64,000 nucleotides of DNA from Adiantum capillus-veneris (lineage: Eukaryota > Streptophyta > Polypodiopsida > Polypodiales > Pteridaceae): contig CM043948.1 of assembly GCA_014529385.2 (NCBI GenBank), positions 78,542,291-78,606,290 of the forward strand, in the 5' to 3' direction. The position numbers and the translations under genes are program-made. The notes below the pieces were generated by a model that worked only from the letters and a program-made list of their open reading frames with translations, did not search any database and was not told the DNA's origin. Shown here in pieces: positions 47,936 through 61,335 of this stretch; the stretch's first letter is position 1; each line of letters starts with the position of its first letter.

Positions 47936-48681
47936 AATAGCCACTAAGCAAGGCTTACGCCATTTAGGTGAAAATAATGTGGGTGTGATCAAAATTTTAC
48001 TACCCTGAATTGGGCATAGTTAGGTAGCATATGTATCCAGGCCTTCACAGACGTGCCCGACTCAAAGAATTTCAGCTTTCCGTCAAGAGGTATATAGGGA
48101 AGCCCATTTATGCTATAATTCAACTCGTCGTCAAAATATAGACATGACTGTAATTTGGTATAATGTCTATTACCATAAATTCAGTCAGGTGTGTCTTTCT
48201 AAAGCTAATGAAATCGCGAAAGGAGTCTGACTTCTGGTCAACTTTCGTCGTTGGTTTTCATATAGATGTCAATATAATTTCTAAGCTCTAATTCATGAAA
48301 AGGATGTGAGCTTAAGGGCTATAATGGTACTTGATCAGAAGAGATGGGACTATGGAAATACAAAAGGGTTTGCAACTGTCTTATACTTAGAGGATTTCTC
48401 AAGCATGCATGTTGATAGCAACAACCATCTAAGGTGCATGACGTGTAAAATGAGCACGAATCCAATGATAAGAGAGAGCACAAATAAAATAGGCAAAAAT
48501 GTATATGAGGTCTTCTATTTAGTGGATACGCTATGCGTCCAGGTTTAGAAAATGTTTTTTTTGGTATTCTCCAGTTGTCTTACATATTAACCCTTCCATA
48601 CAATGATCGGGAAACCCTCCCATATAAATCAGATCCAGATGGATCTAACTACTCATTAATATAATATCTTCCAAGGGATAA

Positions 48682-48685
<4 letters not shown>
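47936..48685. repeat. Repeat unit R, copy 4 (5'-truncated)
   Basis: Starts at the GCCACTAAGCAAGGCTTA position of R and runs to the terminal GGGATAACAAG before (GT)n. It provides an empty site for both CACTA-2 (48340) and the Copia element (about 48500). Confidence 0.75.
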
Positions 48686-48756
<71 letters not shown>

Positions 48757-48761
48757 GTGCG

Positions 48762-48850
<89 letters not shown>
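48686..48850. repeat. (GT)n(GA)n microsatellite
   Basis: About 68 GT units with a few GC interruptions, then about 14 GA units. It separates R4 from C2. Confidence 0.95.
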
Positions 48851-48853
<3 letters not shown>

Positions 48854-49431
48854 AAGGTTGATTCATTGCATTGCATTATACATTATACATGCACATAAAG
48901 GGAGTGTGGCCTATTGTTAACGAGAAATATGCTTATGTAATTACAAGGCAGGAAATATATATGTATTTAGTTGTGGCAAGAGCAAGAGTAGATGTAGATG
49001 TTGTAGGAACAGAAGTGCAAGCAGTTGGAACTGCAAAATTGGTTAGAAAAAAGGCATGCAAACTTGCTAGAAGCTCTTGTCTGTAAGGCAGCGGGACTTG
49101 GAGCTTCCCTTTGTAGGTTGGAAACTTATAGTGGCTAAAAAGAAAACATATTTTGATACTTGCCCTAATCAACGTTGGAAAGAGGACACTCTTAAGCATT
49201 TTGTTTGGACTTGTGCTCATGTTTATAGTTGGTGGGATGATGATGTTGCACATTGGAGAACTGCATGGGAATCAAGGCTACCATGTTCAAGCTTACATTT
49301 TCCTATGCCTTTTCTCAAGACAACCACATGCACTTTTGTATGCAGTTCTTTAGGGTTTGGGCTTTATCCTTTATCTAGAATACTAGGAATGTTGCTGCTA
49401 ACAAAATTTTAGAAAATGTAAGTGGAGTTGT

Positions 49432-49436
<5 letters not shown>
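48851..49436. repeat. Repeat unit C, copy 2
   Basis: Collinear with 38815-39437. Plus strand 49100-49430 carries the LINE zinc-motif remnant in its most legible form (DTLKHFVWTCAHVYSWW); minus strand 48967-49070 carries a truncated cysteine-rich copy. It closes with (GA)n and a G-run to 49516. Confidence 0.8.
48967..49070 (-). pseudogene. Truncated cysteine-rich peptide gene, copy C2
   Basis: The tail reads SKFACLFSNQFCSSNC, then CSYNIYIYSCSCHN. It has the same 5' junction as the other truncated copies (GCTTCTAGCAAG). No upstream in-frame start with signal peptide. Confidence 0.75.
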
Positions 49437-49505
<69 letters not shown>

Positions 49506-49572
49506 GGGGGGGGGGGTTGAAGGCCATGTGAAACCACACAACCAAGTTATATGACACTTGACAAAGAACTCC

Positions 49573-50456
<884 letters not shown>

Positions 50457-50584
50457 CACTATATCCCCCTAAATTGGGGATCCTAGTGCCCACCATTTCT
50501 CAGAAGGTCCAAGACAAGGTGATGGTCACATGTATGAGGGGACGTGGTAGTCTCTAGTAGGGATCTCCGAACTATTCTCCATAA

Positions 50585-52414
50585 CTATTCCCTTTCAAAG
50601 CCATTGGTACAAAATGAGTCTATTTGAGTTTTGATGTTGGTCGCTGCCTCTTTTGGTAAGGTATTACAAAAGAGGATGGGTTTTATTTGGAACACGATGA
50701 CTTTGTGGGCCCATTCCGAGGGTCTGTTGCTAGCTCTTTTGAGGTAATTGATGGGTGTGAATGGGAGATTCTCTTCTTGTTGGGCCAGGGTTTTGATTAG
50801 TTTCCCATTGTGGATGTGCAAGTTAAGGTTCAAGAATTTGACCTTGTCCCCAAATGTGGTCTCCATTGTGAGTCATTTAGGGTAGACACTTTGATCTTAC
50901 ATAAGATGTGGACAATCTGGTGTATCTATGAGAAGAATATCATCAAAGTATCTAAACGGGGTTCCAATCTTTCTCAATATTGGGATGGGTCTGGGTTTAT
51001 TGAGGGTTTGTGTAAGGAAGTTGAATTCAAGGGAATGTAGGTATAGGTTGCACCAGAGGGGGGACCATGACAGTCCCATTGGTATTCCATTGACTTGTCT
51101 ATATACAACTTGTTGGCATTGGATGAACATGTTGCTGATTAGCCAAGAGTTGAGTGATAGCACATTATCAAGATTAAAAGATAGTCCTGATTTGTATGTG
51201 TGTAAAGACCATTTTCCTTCTGTACAATTAGTTGGGAAGCTCCGGAAAGAAATGTAGTTGCCTTGTGCGGTGGAGAATGCATATTTCAGGAGGTTGTTGA
51301 TATGAAAGATGAGGCCTTGTGTTCCTAGGTGTGGGATATTTTTGTAGCATCTCTTGATGTCCCCTGAATAAAGGTGTGTGGCCTTATTGGGGAGGTTGAG
51401 AATACAGTCATAGATGGAGTCTATTATCCACCATGATTATAAGTTGTGACATAATAACGCCTTTTGGTTGAGCTTTCTAGAAATGACTAGCACGGGTCTT
51501 AAGTGAAGGAATACATGTTTTCAAAATACATGCCATGAGTAAGGAGATCTCAGAATAGCAGCAAGAGGTGCCACAAGTAATCCATATGAATGTGATCTTG
51601 TGACTTTTGTAAGTAGCCGTTAAATAGGGTATGTTATGATGTATTGGGGCAATTAAGGGTTGTCAGAATGTGGTAATGTGTTGTGTTGTATCCCTAATGT
51701 TTTGTTCCCATATCATAAAGTCAATTCCTAGAAGGTGTTTTCTAGCTTCACTTAAGATGTAAGCCTTGCATGTAAGTACAACATTATTTGGTGCTTTGTC
51801 TAAGCATTTTTTGAAGAATTTGCTTTGGGTTGTATCTATGTCCCCTGAGATCACCGCATGAGGTTTGTATTTCCTTTTTTTGATAAGTTAACAAGGAAAT
51901 AGTTAAACAGGAGTGATGCAATTTGACCCTCATTTAGGGTGTGGGGAAGGGTTATGTATTCTCTCTGAGCCAAATCCATTAGTACTCGGTATAGCTCATT
52001 GTAGTCCTGTATTATGTTAGGTGGTTTGGTTGGGATATGTCCAAGCCCCTGTTTACATGTAAGTGTGATCATTGGTGGTAAGAGATGCTCTAGGCTAGTT
52101 GACACAATATGCCCATGTGCGGGGTCAGTTAGTCCAGGTGTGAGGTGACAAGTACATAAGGGGGACTCAATTGAGGTGAAAATGTCCCTAGCATTACACA
52201 ACGTCACTTTCAAAGGTGGGTCAAAAGACCAAGTGAATATGCATTCATCCCATGAAGGGGAGCTCATGGTGTTCAAGCTGAAGAAAAATAAATTAAAGAA
52301 AGACTTCCAACATGTGATATCCATAAGGGGGTTGACAAAATGAAGAGGGATAAAAATTACGCTCTTCTGTTGCTTAGGGGCGAGGCGAGATTTTCCATGT
52401 AGGTCCGTACACAC
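50585..52414 (-). pseudogene. Penelope-like reverse transcriptase
   Basis: The N-terminal frame 52414-51851 has a Cys/His motif, CTCHLTPGLTDPAHGHIVS. Then come PYLTATYKSHK and FIWITCGTS. After a frameshift near 51530 one frame runs WWIIDSIYDCILNLP, SGDIKRCYKNIPHLG (catalytic Asp), RQVNGIPMGLSWSPLWCNLY and FRYFDDILLID (catalytic Asp-Asp). Two stops near 50870-50897 precede FLNLNLHIHNGKL and SNRPSEWAHKVI. The IPMG-SP-NLYL and RYxDD arrangement with DI-CY-NIPH is the Penelope/telomerase-like RT pattern, clearly unlike the LINE (FADD), Copia (YIDD) and Gypsy (YMDD) RTs in this window. Confidence 0.75.
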
Positions 52415-52417
52415 CTG

Positions 52418-53950
52418 TCAATGATACATAAGGGATTTAGCACTAGCCATACAATCCGGGGAGAACATGGGGCGGATTCTAGGGGGATGGGGGGAGGGTT
52501 GAGCAAGGTATGGGGGAAAGTTGGAGGTTGGTTGAGGGGTGTGGCTGCTACTCGAAGAGTTGGCAGGGGGTTGAGGGGGCCAAGGTGGTGGTTGAGGGGG
52601 GGTAGTGGTAGCCCGTTGTGGTGTGTAGGCTCTACCTCTACCCTTTGGTGCCCGATTAGGTTCATTGCACGCTCTTTTAGGTTGTCGGGGATCATGATTA
52701 GGCTCTGGAAGTGGAGCAATAGCTTGCCTAATGTAGTTTTCCACCTCCAATTTTTCCCGTGAAAGAGGGAGGGGGTTGGTTAAAGAGAGTAGCATGTGTT
52801 ACCGCATCCTTGAGATTTTGTCGGTAGAGCAGGTGAACGAGGGTAGCTTTTAGAGCTTCCTGGGCTTCTTTGGCAATCCAAGTGAGGAATGCAATGGTTG
52901 AATTCTTGAGGGAGGAGCCTCGGAAGAAGAGGGGGAGTTGATGAAGGACAAGCCATAAGGCGTGGTCAAACCATAAGACGTTGTTGTCCTGGCAATGATC
53001 CTTGTCCGATGTGTTCTCAGCCGCACTTCAAGAAGGGTCGGTGGACATTCCAGACTTGTGAAGTGTAGTTAGTATCCCTGTTGGAGGTTGAGATGATGCC
53101 TTTCACCCCTACCACGTAGGCAAAATAAGCAATACATATTTTGCTCTCAAAAAAGGACATTGAGAAGGGGGTGGCCATTAGAATATTCTCAATGAGGGTG
53201 GAGGAATTAGTTTCCATAACCTGTTGTAGACCAAGTTTGTTGGCAGATTTATCTAGATCATTAAGTAGAATTAGTAGTAAGATTTCTGCAAGGGGAGCTA
53301 GGAGTGTGAAGTTACCAAAAGCCCAAGGCTTATGCCCCGCATCATTGAGGTATACCTTGAGTAGTTGGGTCGGGATGAAGGGGTCCGTGTAAGTTTCATA
53401 GGGTTTTTTTGACCAGCTCTTGCAAGGGCTGGTGACAGAGAAGTTTTGACTTGTGATGACAATTAGATCTTCATCATCTAATTTAGCTGGTAATAGCAGA
53501 CTATCCGTGCCCATAGGCCGGGGAAGTGTTACCTCTGAAAAACCGCTTAGTAGCTGTGTTTTTCTTTTCCGGATTATGGGGTCGTTCTGGAGCCTTTTGC
53601 CATGTATTTCCATGAATCTTCTCATGATGCCCGATGCCGCTTCCAGCCATTCTTTGCATTTAGCTGGTATGTATGCTTGCAGCCAGGTCTCGGTGTCTAC
53701 TACACGCAGCGATCGGTCTTGCTCTGGTGGTTGCGTACAACCGGAACCATGCGGAGATGTCCAACTAGTTTAACAGTGTGTGCTCCTCTTCTGCGGCCTA
53801 CAGTGCGGCTCCATCGAACTCCATCAAGGTGTTGTGTAAGCTCTAGTCCGCGACGCATAGCAGTAGACCCTGCACTATAGAGGGGGGTGCTACCGCCACC
53901 GTCGCATAGCCCTTCTGCACGAGCTCGTCGACCCACCCTTCGAAGCTAAC
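52418..53950 (-). pseudogene. ORF1 of the Penelope-like element, no recognised domain
   Basis: Protein-like frames succeed one another with shifts. Starting after an AATACAG acceptor at 53951: VSFEGWVDELVQKGYATVA. Then TETWLQAYIPAKCKEWLEAA running into the 202-codon frame 53625-53017 (RTNQ-poor, Leu-rich, LKVYLNDAGHKPWAFGNF). Then VLWFDHALWLVLHQLPLFF (about 52985-52925). Then a Pro/Ser-rich linker (52795-52418) ending just before RT. I do not recognise the protein. Its place upstream of RT suggests an RNA-binding or structural role, but that is inference only. Confidence 0.45.
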
Positions 53951-54449
53951 CTGTATTTCACACAAACGCGCAAGCTTTAGTCTTCTAGGTTAAAGTGGTC
54001 CGTCTCCTTCGGATCCGGGCGCCCCTCCGCCCATACCTATCCTTTTGGTAAAAAACAACATGCTCCTCCACTTGGTATGTGGTTCCCATGCGTCGCAGCT
54101 TTTCCATTTAGGCCCATCAAAAATGAACAGAGATGCACCCTCCGAATGTGCCTACTAAAATTAAGAAATGCACACAAGATTTTGCCAAAAAGAAGCCTTC
54201 CCCCTTTTTTTTAAAAAAAAAACCTGGGACCTACCACAAGGGTGGTGTTTCTTTTCCCGTCGAAGCCAGCCTGTATAGTTCATGGTGCCCATCTTTAGAA
54301 AAATGGCAAAAGTGATGATTTAAAGTAGGGTCTTAAAGCCCTAATGTTAGTCCCTCTAGAAAACAGAGAGGTAGTAGTAATCCATGATTTCAAGGCTAGA
54401 GGTGCTCCCTATTATTACATAGAGACCACTCTAGCCACTAGAGAGAGAG
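53951..54449 (-). other. Probable intron/leader of the Penelope-like element
   Basis: Between the ORF1 acceptor and the 5' pseudo-LTR. No coding frame is supported. The putative intron runs from 54785 (GTAGGA donor) to 53951 (ACAG acceptor). Confidence 0.35.
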
Positions 54450-55157
54450 TAGGCTACTTCAAAGCATTACCACCAAAATATTAACAGAGTTGGACAAGTT
54501 CAAAGTAAGAGAACCCAAGCCTGATTGGACCAATCAGAACAGTAGCATCAAATTAGACCCATTAACCATGTGTGTTGTTGACCAGAGCTTTTTACAAAGG
54601 GGAGATGGAAGAGGAGGTAACTTGATTGTCTAAATTAAGAAGAGGCAAGTCCTGTTACCTGTCACTATCACCACAAAAACAACATGAGAATGTTAGTCTT
54701 TGAAACGTGGAAGAGAGGTTTCATAAGGTTTGTCTATTTGTTATCAATGTCATTCTAATTTCTACAACAAATATTAACCTCCTACCTGAGTAGAAGACTC
54801 CATGCTAGAGAGGAAGAAGGTTGGTGAGGTATCCTTCAAGTAGTCCTGCAATCTCAAAAAGTGGATCCCTTGTCTTCTTTTGGTCTTCTTTTATAGTAGT
54901 CCCTTTTCATCTCTTCATTTCTCAAGAAAGTATCCGGTTCATGGGAGATGGGGGAGTGGTGGGGTACCCTATGCCTCCATTCTCTTGGGAGTTACATATG
55001 AGAGGGTGCAATTTTGGGTGTAATTCCCTTTCATGCTTCTAAATTGTCACGCTTCTGCCTTAGGAGGGTCCCAAAACAAGGCTTTGCGAGCTTCCCCTTT
55101 TATTTTGTGGTCTTCCTTTAGGAAAAAAGATCTTTCTTAGGGACACTTATTTAAAGG

Positions 55158-55222
<65 letters not shown>

Positions 55223-55260
55223 CCTCCCACACTAGGTACATGGTATCTCGTATTTAGGGG
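54450..55260 (-). repeat. Pseudo-LTR, 5' copy with promoter-like cluster
   Basis: Direct repeat of 49604-50456. On the minus strand: CTATAAAAG at 54889-54896 as a TATA box, about 85 nt later ATGGAGTCTTCTACTCAG (54803-54786), then GTAGGA. The six-codon exon (MESSTQ) joins in phase 0 to the ORF1 segment at 53950. The copy stops at 55260, where an R unit begins after (GA)n. Confidence 0.65.
54786..54803 (-). CDS. Predicted first coding exon of the Penelope-like element
   Basis: Encodes MESSTQ, followed by a consensus donor CAG|GTAGG. It is conserved exactly in the 3' pseudo-LTR copy (49943-49960). The downstream reading frame is broken, so no protein is expected. The splice prediction is from sequence only. 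Confidence 0.4.
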
Positions 55261-55332
<72 letters not shown>

Positions 55333-55404
55333 CAGAGATGCATTTTTTATAAGCGAGGAGGGAGCCAAGGTAAAGTGAGCATGAAGAGTATTTTGAGGGT
55401 GTAT

Positions 55405-55443
<39 letters not shown>

Positions 55444-56394
55444 GACACTCTTTGCAAGAGGGCATGGTTATGTTATGTAATCTTCTACTACGCTTGCAAG
55501 TCATAGCGATGCCAATGGCGTTAGTCCTCATGCGAGCTAACAATAGAACAGGAGTGAATCACAGAGTATGAGTAAACCATTAATCAAGGTAGGTAGTTTT
55601 AGGTGAAGCTACTCATCTAAGAGGTATCGAAACCATACCGGGGTTGGGAAGATTAGCTGGCTAGTATGGGGAGAGCGGATCATCGTTGCATGCACCAAGG
55701 GAATTTAGGGAGGAATTGAGAGGAGGAAAACCGCTAAGAAACTCTTATGGAATTTAGGTGAAATAACGTGGGTGTGATCAAATTTTATTACCCTGAATTG
55801 TGCATAGTTAGGTAGCATATGTATCCAGGCCTACGCAGACATGCCCAACTTAAAGAATGTCAGCTTGTCGACAAGAGGTATATAGGGGAGCTCATTTATG
55901 CTATAGCTCAACTACTCATCAAAACACAGACGTCACCCTAATTTGGGATATCATCTGTTAGCATAAATTCAGCTAGGTGTGTCTTTGCAAATGTAATGAA
56001 ACTTTGAATGGAGTCCGACTTCTTGTCAACCTCCATCGTTGGTAGTTTGTATACATATGTCAATATAATTCCATTCTCTAATTCCTGAAAAGGATGTGGG
56101 CTCAAGGGCTATAATTTCTGTACTTGACCAAAAGACAAGGGACTATGGAAATACCAAAGGCTGGTCTGCAAATTGTCTTACACCCAAGGGATTTTTGAAG
56201 CATGTATGCTGATTGCAACAACCATCCACCAAGGTGCATGACGTGGAAAAGGAGCATGAATCCAAAGATAATACAGAGCACAAATTCCGAAAATAGCCAA
56301 AACATATATGAGGTCTTCTATTTAGTGGATAGGTTGTGCGTCTAGGTAAGATAATGGTTTTTTTGGTATTCTCCAGTTGTCTAACAAAATATAG
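55261..56394. repeat. Repeat unit R, copy 5
   Basis: (GA)n, then CTCAGAGATGCATTTTTTAT through the full R sequence to about 56394, including an internal (GT)n at 55404-55441. It is the most complete uninterrupted R copy and gives the CACTA-2 empty site (GACAAGGGAC at 56134). Confidence 0.8.
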
Positions 56395-56752
56395 ACATCA
56401 TTCTAACCTGGGATATCGTCTATTACCATACATTCAGCCAGGTGTGTCTTTGTAAAGCTAATGAAACTCTGAAAGGAGTCTGACTTCTTGTCAACTTCCA
56501 TCGCTGCTTTGCATATAGATGTCAGTATGGTTTCCAAGCTCTAATTCATGAAAAGGATGTGAGATTAAGGGCTATAATGGTACTTGATCAGAAGAGACGG
56601 GACTATGAAAATACGAAAGGGTCTGCAACTGTCTTATACCCATGTGATTTCTCAAGCATGCATGTTGATAGTAACAACCATCTAAGGTGCATGACGTGGA
56701 AAAGGAGCACGAATACAAAGATAAGATAGAGCACAAATGAAAATAGCCAAAT
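56385..56752. repeat. Repeat unit R, copy 6, left part
   Basis: A second, 5'-truncated R copy in tandem after copy 5, interrupted by the Copia element and resuming at 61922-62112. Confidence 0.75.
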
Positions 56753-57073
56753 TGTAAAGAAAGAGGATGCAAGAGAGCTACATAAGACAAGCACAAAGCA
56801 CACAGAGATGGAAAGCTTCTTCTTCTTCTCCTAGAAAAGAGAGTACAAAATGACTAAGTGCTAAAACTGAAAAGTAGCACATATGTCCATGCGGTCACTA
56901 AGTGTGAACTCGCTAGAAGCGTACTAGGCTGGCACTATAAGTGTAGTCCAGCTGTAGAATCACAGCCAGAGATCCTCCGTGTTCGTCACCTAACGCGCCA
57001 GTGAGTAAATGCCGTAAGCGGCCAAGACCCGTAGTGGATGCCAGCTCAAGATGTAGAGCTCGACATCTCAACA
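56753..57073 (-). repeat. Copia 3' LTR
   Basis: 321 bp; minus strand starts TGTTGAGATGTCGAGC and ends CTTTCTTTACA. The polyprotein stop (57046-57048) lies 26 bp inside it. Confidence 0.95.
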
Positions 57074-60000
57074 CTCCCCCTCGAGCTCTGCATGTCGCAG
57101 TGTCCAAGCATAGTTTGGAAACGTCGAAGCTTCTCAACTCCCAAGGCCTTGGTAAAGATATCCGCTATCTGCTCCTCTGTGCTGACGTAGACCAAGTCGA
57201 TGTCGCCCGCCAACACTCGCTCTCGAACGTAGTGGTAATGGACCTCTATGTGATTGGTCCTGGCATGGAACACTGGGTTCCTAGCCAACTGCATGCTGCT
57301 GAGGTTCTCACAATGGATGACAATCTGTTGGTCCACCTGCACTCCCAAGTCCTCAAGTAATGTGCGTAGACAAGCTACCTGGCAAGCCGCAACTGTTGCA
57401 CCTCTGTACTCGGCCTCTGTGCTCGATAAAGCAACCGTAGGCTGCTTTTTGCTGCTCCAAGTAACAGAAGCACTCCCAAAAGACAACATGAAGCCACTCG
57501 TAGATCTCCTATCAACAATGCTACCTGCCCAAGCTGCATCTGTATACCCATACAATGCTAATGGCACATCTGCTGCATAGAACAATGCGTAGTCAAGAGT
57601 CCCTTGCACATACCGAAGTGTGCGTCATACTCCATCCAAATGTGGCTTCCTCGGAAGCTGCATGAACTGAATCTCCAAGCCTACTGTATAGCTCAAGTCT
57701 GGCCTCGTGATAGTCAAGTAGATTAGACTACCCACAATCTTCCTGTACATCTTGACATCCTCAACAACATCACCCTTCTCTGCACTCAGCTTTGCGTTCA
57801 CATCCAAGGGAATAGAAATTGGCTTACAATCAGCCATACCATAATTTGACAACATGTCCAAAGCATACTGTCTCTGTGACAACCATAAACCCTCTGGAGT
57901 CCTGATCACCTCAATGCCAAGAAAGTAGCGCAACTCGCCCAAATCTTTCATTTCAAACTCCTGTTTGAGAAGACCCTTCACATGGTCAATCTCCATAGCA
58001 TTGTCACCCACAATAATAAGGTCATCTATATATATGGTAATGACCACAATATCCACATCACTCTCACGTACATAGAGTGAATGATCAGCATGAGCTCTCC
58101 TAAACCCAATACTGACAAGATACTTGGAAATCCTGTCATACCATGCTCTAGAGCCCTGCTTCAAACCATACAAAGCTTTGAGAAGTCTGCATACATAATC
58201 TGGGTAACCTGGATCGACATAACCAGGTGGCTGATCCATATACACTTCCTCTTGCAACTCACCATTCAAGAAGGCATTCTTTACATCCATTTGATGCATA
58301 ATCCATCCTCTAGATGCAGCCACTGCTATGACAACTCTCACAGTCGTCATCTTTGCCACTGGAGCAAAGGTCTCTTCATAGTCTATGCCATACGTCTGTG
58401 CATAACCCTTTGCGACCAGCCTTGCCTTGTGACGCTCAATGTTACCATCAGCCTTATGCTTAGTTTTATACACCCATTTACAGCCAATAGGTTTCTTGCC
58501 ACTTGGCAATGGCACCAACTCCCATGTGTCGTTTGCTTCCAATGCAGCCATCTCTTCATTCATTGTATCATCCCAATGCACATTTCCAACTGCATCCTCA
58601 AAACATGTGGGCTCCACATCCTGTATCACCTTAGCCATGTAGGCTTGGTGATGCGCTAGATACCCATCATAAGTCAATTTTTGAATTGGATTTCTGACTC
58701 TCTTAGATCTGCGCGGTCCTGGGTCACTCCTTTGCCCTCTAGCATCTTCTTGTACTTTCCTTACACCAGGTGTCCTGACAGCCGAAATTCCAAATTCCTC
58801 ATCAAGACTTTGTTCTGAACCATTTGAATCCATGTCTACATGTGAAAACCCTGATGATGCATCAGCCATAAAGGGAGGTTCATCAACCTTTTCCTTTCCT
58901 TTTCCTGATACATTCCCTGTACCTAGTGGTGGAGTAACCTGCGTACGTAGTCTACCATTCCATGGCTTCTCAACAGAGCCACGAGAAGACGACTCTTGTG
59001 GTCCACTCAAAACCTGTGACTGTGGCCTCACATTTTGTACAACCAAATCATCTTTTACATCAGCCCCAATAGTGCCATGTGCATTACTGTACCAGCTGCT
59101 CATCTCATCAAAGACTACATCTCTACTCACTCGTAATTCTCGTGTAGTAGGATTGTAGCACCTGTACCCCTTTTGTTCAAGGGAATATCCCACAAGAATA
59201 CATTTCTCTACTTTAGGATCCAATTTCCTACGCAACTCATCTGGTCCATGCACGTAAGCATTGCAGCCAAACACTTTCAAGTGTGCCAAATCAGGCTTTG
59301 TACCTGTAAACTTTTCCTCAGGCGTTACATCATGCACCGTAGCTATAGGTGTCCTGTTCATAATGTACACAGCTGTATTTACAGCTTCAGCCCAAAAATG
59401 ATGAGGCATGTTCTTCTCATTCATCAATGCACGTGAAACCTCTGCAATGTGCCTGTTTTTCCTTTCTGCGACCCCATTCTGCTGTGGAGTATATCTGCAT
59501 GTAAATTGCCTGCGTATGCCATGCATTCGCAGAAAATCTGAAAAATCATTGGAGAAGTACTCTCCCCCTCCATCTGACCTCAATGTCTTTTTTTGCATAT
59601 CTGTCTCCTTCTCAATCATGACTTTGAAGTCTTGAAAGTGACCAAACACTTCACTTGTGTTACGCATGAAGTAGACCCATACTTTCCTTGTATGGTCATC
59701 AATGAAAGACACATAATACCTGCAACCATGTATACTTGTAGTATCGGTTGGACCCCAAACATTTGTGTGTACCACCTCAAGTGGCTTTTTACATACATTG
59801 CGCTCATGTGGAAATGAGCCCTTTGACTGTTTTCCAAACTGGCATGCTGCACACACTTTATGCATACCATAGACCTTGAATTTCGGCAAACTTTTTACAA
59901 TCTGTTTTGATTGCATGCTGCGCAATCTCTGCTCATTGACATGGCCAATGCGTTTGTGCCAAATGTCAATATCAGCCACAACACCAGTGCCCTGTGCAAA

Positions 60001-61335
60001 TAATGCAGCTTTTAACTCAGGCATGTCTACATTCAGCGTAAACATTCTGCCCACACATTTTCCCTCTGTGATCAGCTTACAGCCATTCTAGAAATTTTCT
60101 CCATAACAGTCCTTTGGATTGAAGCGAACCTGCAAACCCTGCTCAACCATTTGTCCAACAGAAACAAGATTCTTTGTAATGTTTGGGACATGAAGTACAT
60201 CGGTTAAGTACTTTGATTTCCCACTCTTCGTATTTAGAGGTATGTCCCCTACATGAGCAATGGGGTGAGCTGTGTCATCTCCTGTCTGCACATAGCCTGA
60301 CGCATCTGGTTTGCGCATATCTCTAAACCACTCTCCACGAGATGTCATGTGATTAGAGGCACCTGAATCCACATACCAAACATCATCTTGGGTGGAATTC
60401 TGAATCTGCATAACAAACATGCGCTCGTTTTTGCTGTCATCTGCATCTCTGCTAGTAGATGCATAGTTGCCATGTTCTCTCTTTCCACTTGCTTTTCCCT
60501 TTGGACAATCACGTGACATGTGACCTCTTTCACCACAAGTCCAATATTCTCTGCTATCTACAGTATGTTGCTGCCTGTTTGATCCTGCACCACGACCTCT
60601 TTGACTCCCCCTACCTTGAGACTGGTTTCCCCTACCACCTGTATTGTTTTGATTTAATTGACCTTCTTGAAATTGGCCCCTGCAACCCCTTGGGCCTCGA
60701 CCACGACCTCTACCTCTACCTCTGTTGGAGTTAGAATAGAAGGCCTGTTCAGAATTATTTCTACCATGAGAAGAAGATGTGTCAAGGTTTTTCTCCTCAA
60801 GAATAAGCATAGAAATCAAATCTTGGAACACGGAGATGTCGTCTCTTGTATTCATGGAAGACCTAAAATGTACATACTCATCTCCTAGACCATCCAAGCA
60901 TGCACGGAAAATGTCATCCTCTTCCACTGAGACTTTAATAGATCCAAGATCCTCTATGATACTCTTGATCTTCAAGGCATAATCATTGATGGAGAGGTTG
61001 TTCCTCTTAACCTGATTTAGCTCGAACACACTGCCTAAGTTTTTCCATGCAATGGCGGGGGTTTCAGCATCCTGTAGATAGCCCATCATGCCATCTGTGA
61101 TGCTCATAGAAAGCCAATACATCACTTTTCTCTGGCCTTGTTGCCAGTCCCTCAAAGATTTTCTTTGTTCTACTGTAGCATTTGCCTCGGGAATCTCTGG
61201 TTCCTTTTCATTGTCTCCTTCTACATAGTTCCAATAACCTTTTCCTTTTAGGAAATTTGTTATTCTGAACTTTCATGCAGGGTAGTTATTTTTCTCAAGC
61301 TTCTCAGTGACAATCTGACTGAAACCGTCAGACAT
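57046..61335 (-). pseudogene. Copia gag-pol polyprotein with three nonsense codons
   Basis: ATG at 61335 (MSDGFSQIVTEKL). Stops: TGA 61273-61275 (after NNYPA, where Copia gag has Trp), TAG 60088-60090 and TGA 57625-57627; no frameshift. Gag ends with RGRGRG repeats and a knuckle YWTCGERGHMSRDC whose first Cys is Tyr (residue about 264). Protease VDSGASNHM (about 322). Integrase HHCC (HKRIGH...CAACQFG); core HTNVWGP has Asn where the first catalytic Asp is expected, then LRSDGGGEY and NGVAERKN. RT WVYKTKHKADG, MDVKNAFLNGEL, TIYIDDLII. RNase H YTDAAWAGSIVDRRSTSG, ALSSTEAEYRG, ADIFTKAL. It decayed after insertion, but only lightly. Confidence 0.97.
57074..57082 (-). promoter_or_regulatory. Copia polypurine tract
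   Basis: Minus-strand GAGGGGGAG abuts the 3' LTR start (TGTTGAG); the standard plus-strand DNA primer. Confidence 0.85.

Noticed and set aside
48645-48898. ORFs of 69-75 codons
   Set aside because: They read through (GT)n(GA)n and encode only His/Thr, Cys/Val or Ser/Leu runs.
58081-60091. Many plus-strand ORFs of 60-190 codons
   Set aside because: Antisense shadows of the Copia polyprotein frame.
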